Assembly (NCBI GenBank): GCA_027596035.1
Contig: JADGJA010000431.1
Span: 1 to 18,989, forward strand
Length of the DNA stretch: 18,989 nucleotides
Source: Thoreauomyces humboldtii
Lineage: Eukaryota; Chytridiomycota; Chytridiomycetes; Spizellomycetales; Powellomycetaceae
Direction of reading: 5' to 3'
The notes under the pieces are model-generated. The model worked only from the letters and a program-made list of their open reading frames with translations, was not told the origin of the DNA and did not search any database. Both the position numbers and the translations under genes were made by a program. Below are positions 17,418 to 18,989 of the stretch, one piece after another (position 1 is the stretch's first letter; every line of letters starts with the position of its first letter).

Positions 17418-18956
17418 TCAAAGCGCAAGGTACTGATCCCGGACGACACGCATGTAAGAGAGGCGGGTAATCGCGTAGTCAAGATAATCGAAGTCAAGAT
17501 CACTGATCTCTGCTTGAACAAGAGCCCAACTACAAAGACGGAAGACCGTAAGTCACTCGATACAATCGCAACGTCGTTAGTCGAGGTACGTACATGCTCC
17601 AGAAGACGTGAGCTGCTAGAGAAAACTTGGAGACCTCACGGAAAAGGGCCTCAACTTCCGCTTCGGAGACGGCCTCGGAGGACCCAGCTTCCAGATAGGC
17701 GCGAAGCCATGGAATCTGGACCTCCTTCGAAGGGTACAGAGCCCAGTCGCAATCAAATCCTGAAGGAACGGACATGAGCTACGAAATGTCGTAAGACTTT
17801 TCGAGATTTAGCGAGGCACATACCCGCATATTCACAAAAGTGATTTCCGATGTCGAAGGCTCTGTACGAGAAAGAACCGTACTCGTAATCGATGAAAGAG
17901 CATTCGTCCGTGTGTGCGTTATAGACGATATTGCCGGATAGAAGGTCATTGTGGCAGAAGGTGACGGGACTTTGCAAGGCTTCCAGCGCCTGCTGCAAAT
18001 CGCGAAGTTCCTCTTTCAAAGCGTCCAAGTTGACGAATTCATGGAACTTCGCGTCCTTGGCGGGATTCGTGTAGGAGGAAGGAACTTCTTCCAACCACTT
18101 CCACATCGTCGAAAAAAGTTTGGGGGAGGGCGTCATCCCAGGGATCTGGACTTGATGCCATCGCGCAAGCTGACCGGCGACCAACAACGCCTTGTGCGGG
18201 TCGCTCATATCTGCGACCAAGAGGAGTGAGCGATCGAGAAGGGAGAGCTTTCCGGATAGAGAGATGCAAGCTTCCTCACCAGCGACGGAGAAGGGAGTCC
18301 CCGAGATGAAACCGTAAACAAGGCCGTTGTCGAATCTCCCGTAGAGCGGCGGGCTCAATCCGAGATTGGAGAGCGTGAGCAGGTTCTGAGGTCATGCAAA
18401 CTCTTTAAGCAATCCGTCGTGCAACCGGGTGTGAAGTTGGAATCAGACGTACCAGCATCTCTTGATGTCTATCAATCAGGACCCCTGAACCTTTGCCGTA
18501 AGTTCGCACGAGCACAGATGTGCTTTGCTTGTGGATGCACCTCACCAATTTGTTGGTGATTCCCGCCGTGCATTGCACGAACGTGACATCTGCTGCCACG
18601 TCCCACGATGGCATGAAGTGCCTGAGCACGGCGCTCACGCCCACCTACAGCGAAGGGATAGGCTTGCGGTGAGAAAGCCAAGTCCATGGTGCACCCTCAA
18701 GAGCTTCAGGTTGCTCTGTCCAGCACCCATGCATGGCGCTCCCACCCCTCTGCTCATCTTTGAAGAAAGTGACTGAGGCGCTTACCATCAGGTTATCATG
18801 GTCGATGGAGTACTCCATGATGGGCACCTCTGCGATCGAGGTAGCGAACTTTGCCTTTGCATGCTTACGGATGGGTTGCGAGGGAGGCAGCGAGGTTGCG
18901 TGGGAAACGCCGGCGCTATGCAGCTGCTGAAGGGCAGGAGGGTCGTGAGCGAGCAT
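17418..18956 (-). CDS. ETNK: Ethanolamine kinase (choline/ethanolamine kinase family)
   Basis: Six exons, 18956-18786, 18644-18453, 18385-18280, 18210-17824, 17759-17594 and 17529-17418, encode 377 residues. The N-lobe has CTAGITNKLV and VLVRTYGKGSGVLIDRHQEM (nucleotide binding). The C-lobe has the Brenner motif FCHNDLLSGNIVYN (Asp245, Asn250), then FIDYEYGSFSYRAFDIGNHF with metal-binding Asp264, and WLRAYLEA and FWSIWALVQAEISDLDFDYL. The pairing of CHNDLLSGNI with GNHFCEYAG resembles human ETNK1 more than choline kinase, though overlap in substrate is known in the family. Reaction: ATP-dependent phosphorylation of ethanolamine, first step of the Kennedy pathway to phosphatidylethanolamine, in the cytosol. 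The first intron is 141 nt, the longest here. The frame upstream of ATG 18956 has no stop to the window edge, so the true start may lie outside. The 3' end is 96 bp from the serine dehydratase stop. Confidence 0.9.
18211..18279 (-). other. In-frame, stop-free intron in the ethanolamine kinase gene
   Basis: The minus-strand donor is GTGAGG, the acceptor GGTCGCAG, and the length 69 nt (3n). Retention would insert 23 hydrophobic residues after GTPFSVA. Splicing gives GTPFSVADMSDPHKALLV, which has the spacing seen in the family between the GTP-like turn and the helix ending in LARWH. Confidence 0.82.
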
Positions 18957-18989
18957 TTCGAGGAAAGCGACGACGGGGAGGGGGGAGGC

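Noticed and set aside
17367..17777. A 136-codon + strand open frame after serine dehydratase.
   Set aside because: It is antisense to the last two ethanolamine kinase exons, whose joins restore conserved family sequence.
18645..18785. Reading the 141-nt stretch of ethanolamine kinase as coding, since the frame continues past the donor.
   Set aside because: The frame reaches a stop after 47 codons, while GTAAGC to GTAG splicing joins two segments that match the family N-terminus.
1..18989. tRNA genes, transposons, CRISPR arrays and bacterial operon structure.
   Set aside because: No cloverleaf-like boxes, terminal repeats, transposase motifs or regularly spaced repeats were seen; spliced genes exclude a bacterial origin.

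Overview
The window is a compact, gene-dense piece of a eukaryotic nuclear genome. Every gene I could assemble is split by short GT-AG introns, nearly all 61 to 93 nt, with donors such as GTACGT, GTAAGT and GTATGT and branch-like CTAAC or CTGAC motifs. For each gene, joining exons by splice signal and family homology gives a reading frame divisible by three. Short introns, tight spacing and the protein set fit a fungus, perhaps a basidiomycete or an early-diverging lineage. The gene content is also animal-like in places, so I do not name a taxon. No rRNA, tRNA, transposon or CRISPR was recognised.

Layout. 249-3747 (-): RBM26/27-type nuclear RNA-binding protein. 4107-5211 (-): PD-(D/E)XK nuclease-like protein, head to head with 5375-6109 (+), a SENP8/NEDP1-type NEDD8 protease. 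6702-8242 (+): seven-helix TMEM184/OST-alpha membrane protein. It converges on 8583-10951 (-), a histidine-rich, LEA-like amphipathic repeat protein fused to a C-terminal MAPEG membrane domain. That gene shares a 731-bp upstream region with 11683-12964 (+), a protein built from five Tau/MAP2/MAP4-type tubulin-binding repeats. 13083-15895 (-): haspin kinase, divergent from 16154-17321 (+), L-serine dehydratase/L-threonine deaminase. 17418-18956 (-): ethanolamine kinase, whose 5' end may run past the window edge. Positions 1-248 lie downstream of the first gene, and I see nothing there beyond a 10-bp palindrome.

The genes do not form one pathway; they are housekeeping and regulatory genes packed head to head or tail to tail. 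The two unusual ones are neighbours sharing a promoter region: the Tau-like protein, with near-canonical repeats and a VQII hexapeptide-like strand, and the LEA-like/MAPEG fusion. Four introns are multiples of three, lack in-frame stops and can be recognised only by homology, so automatic gene models here are likely to retain them.
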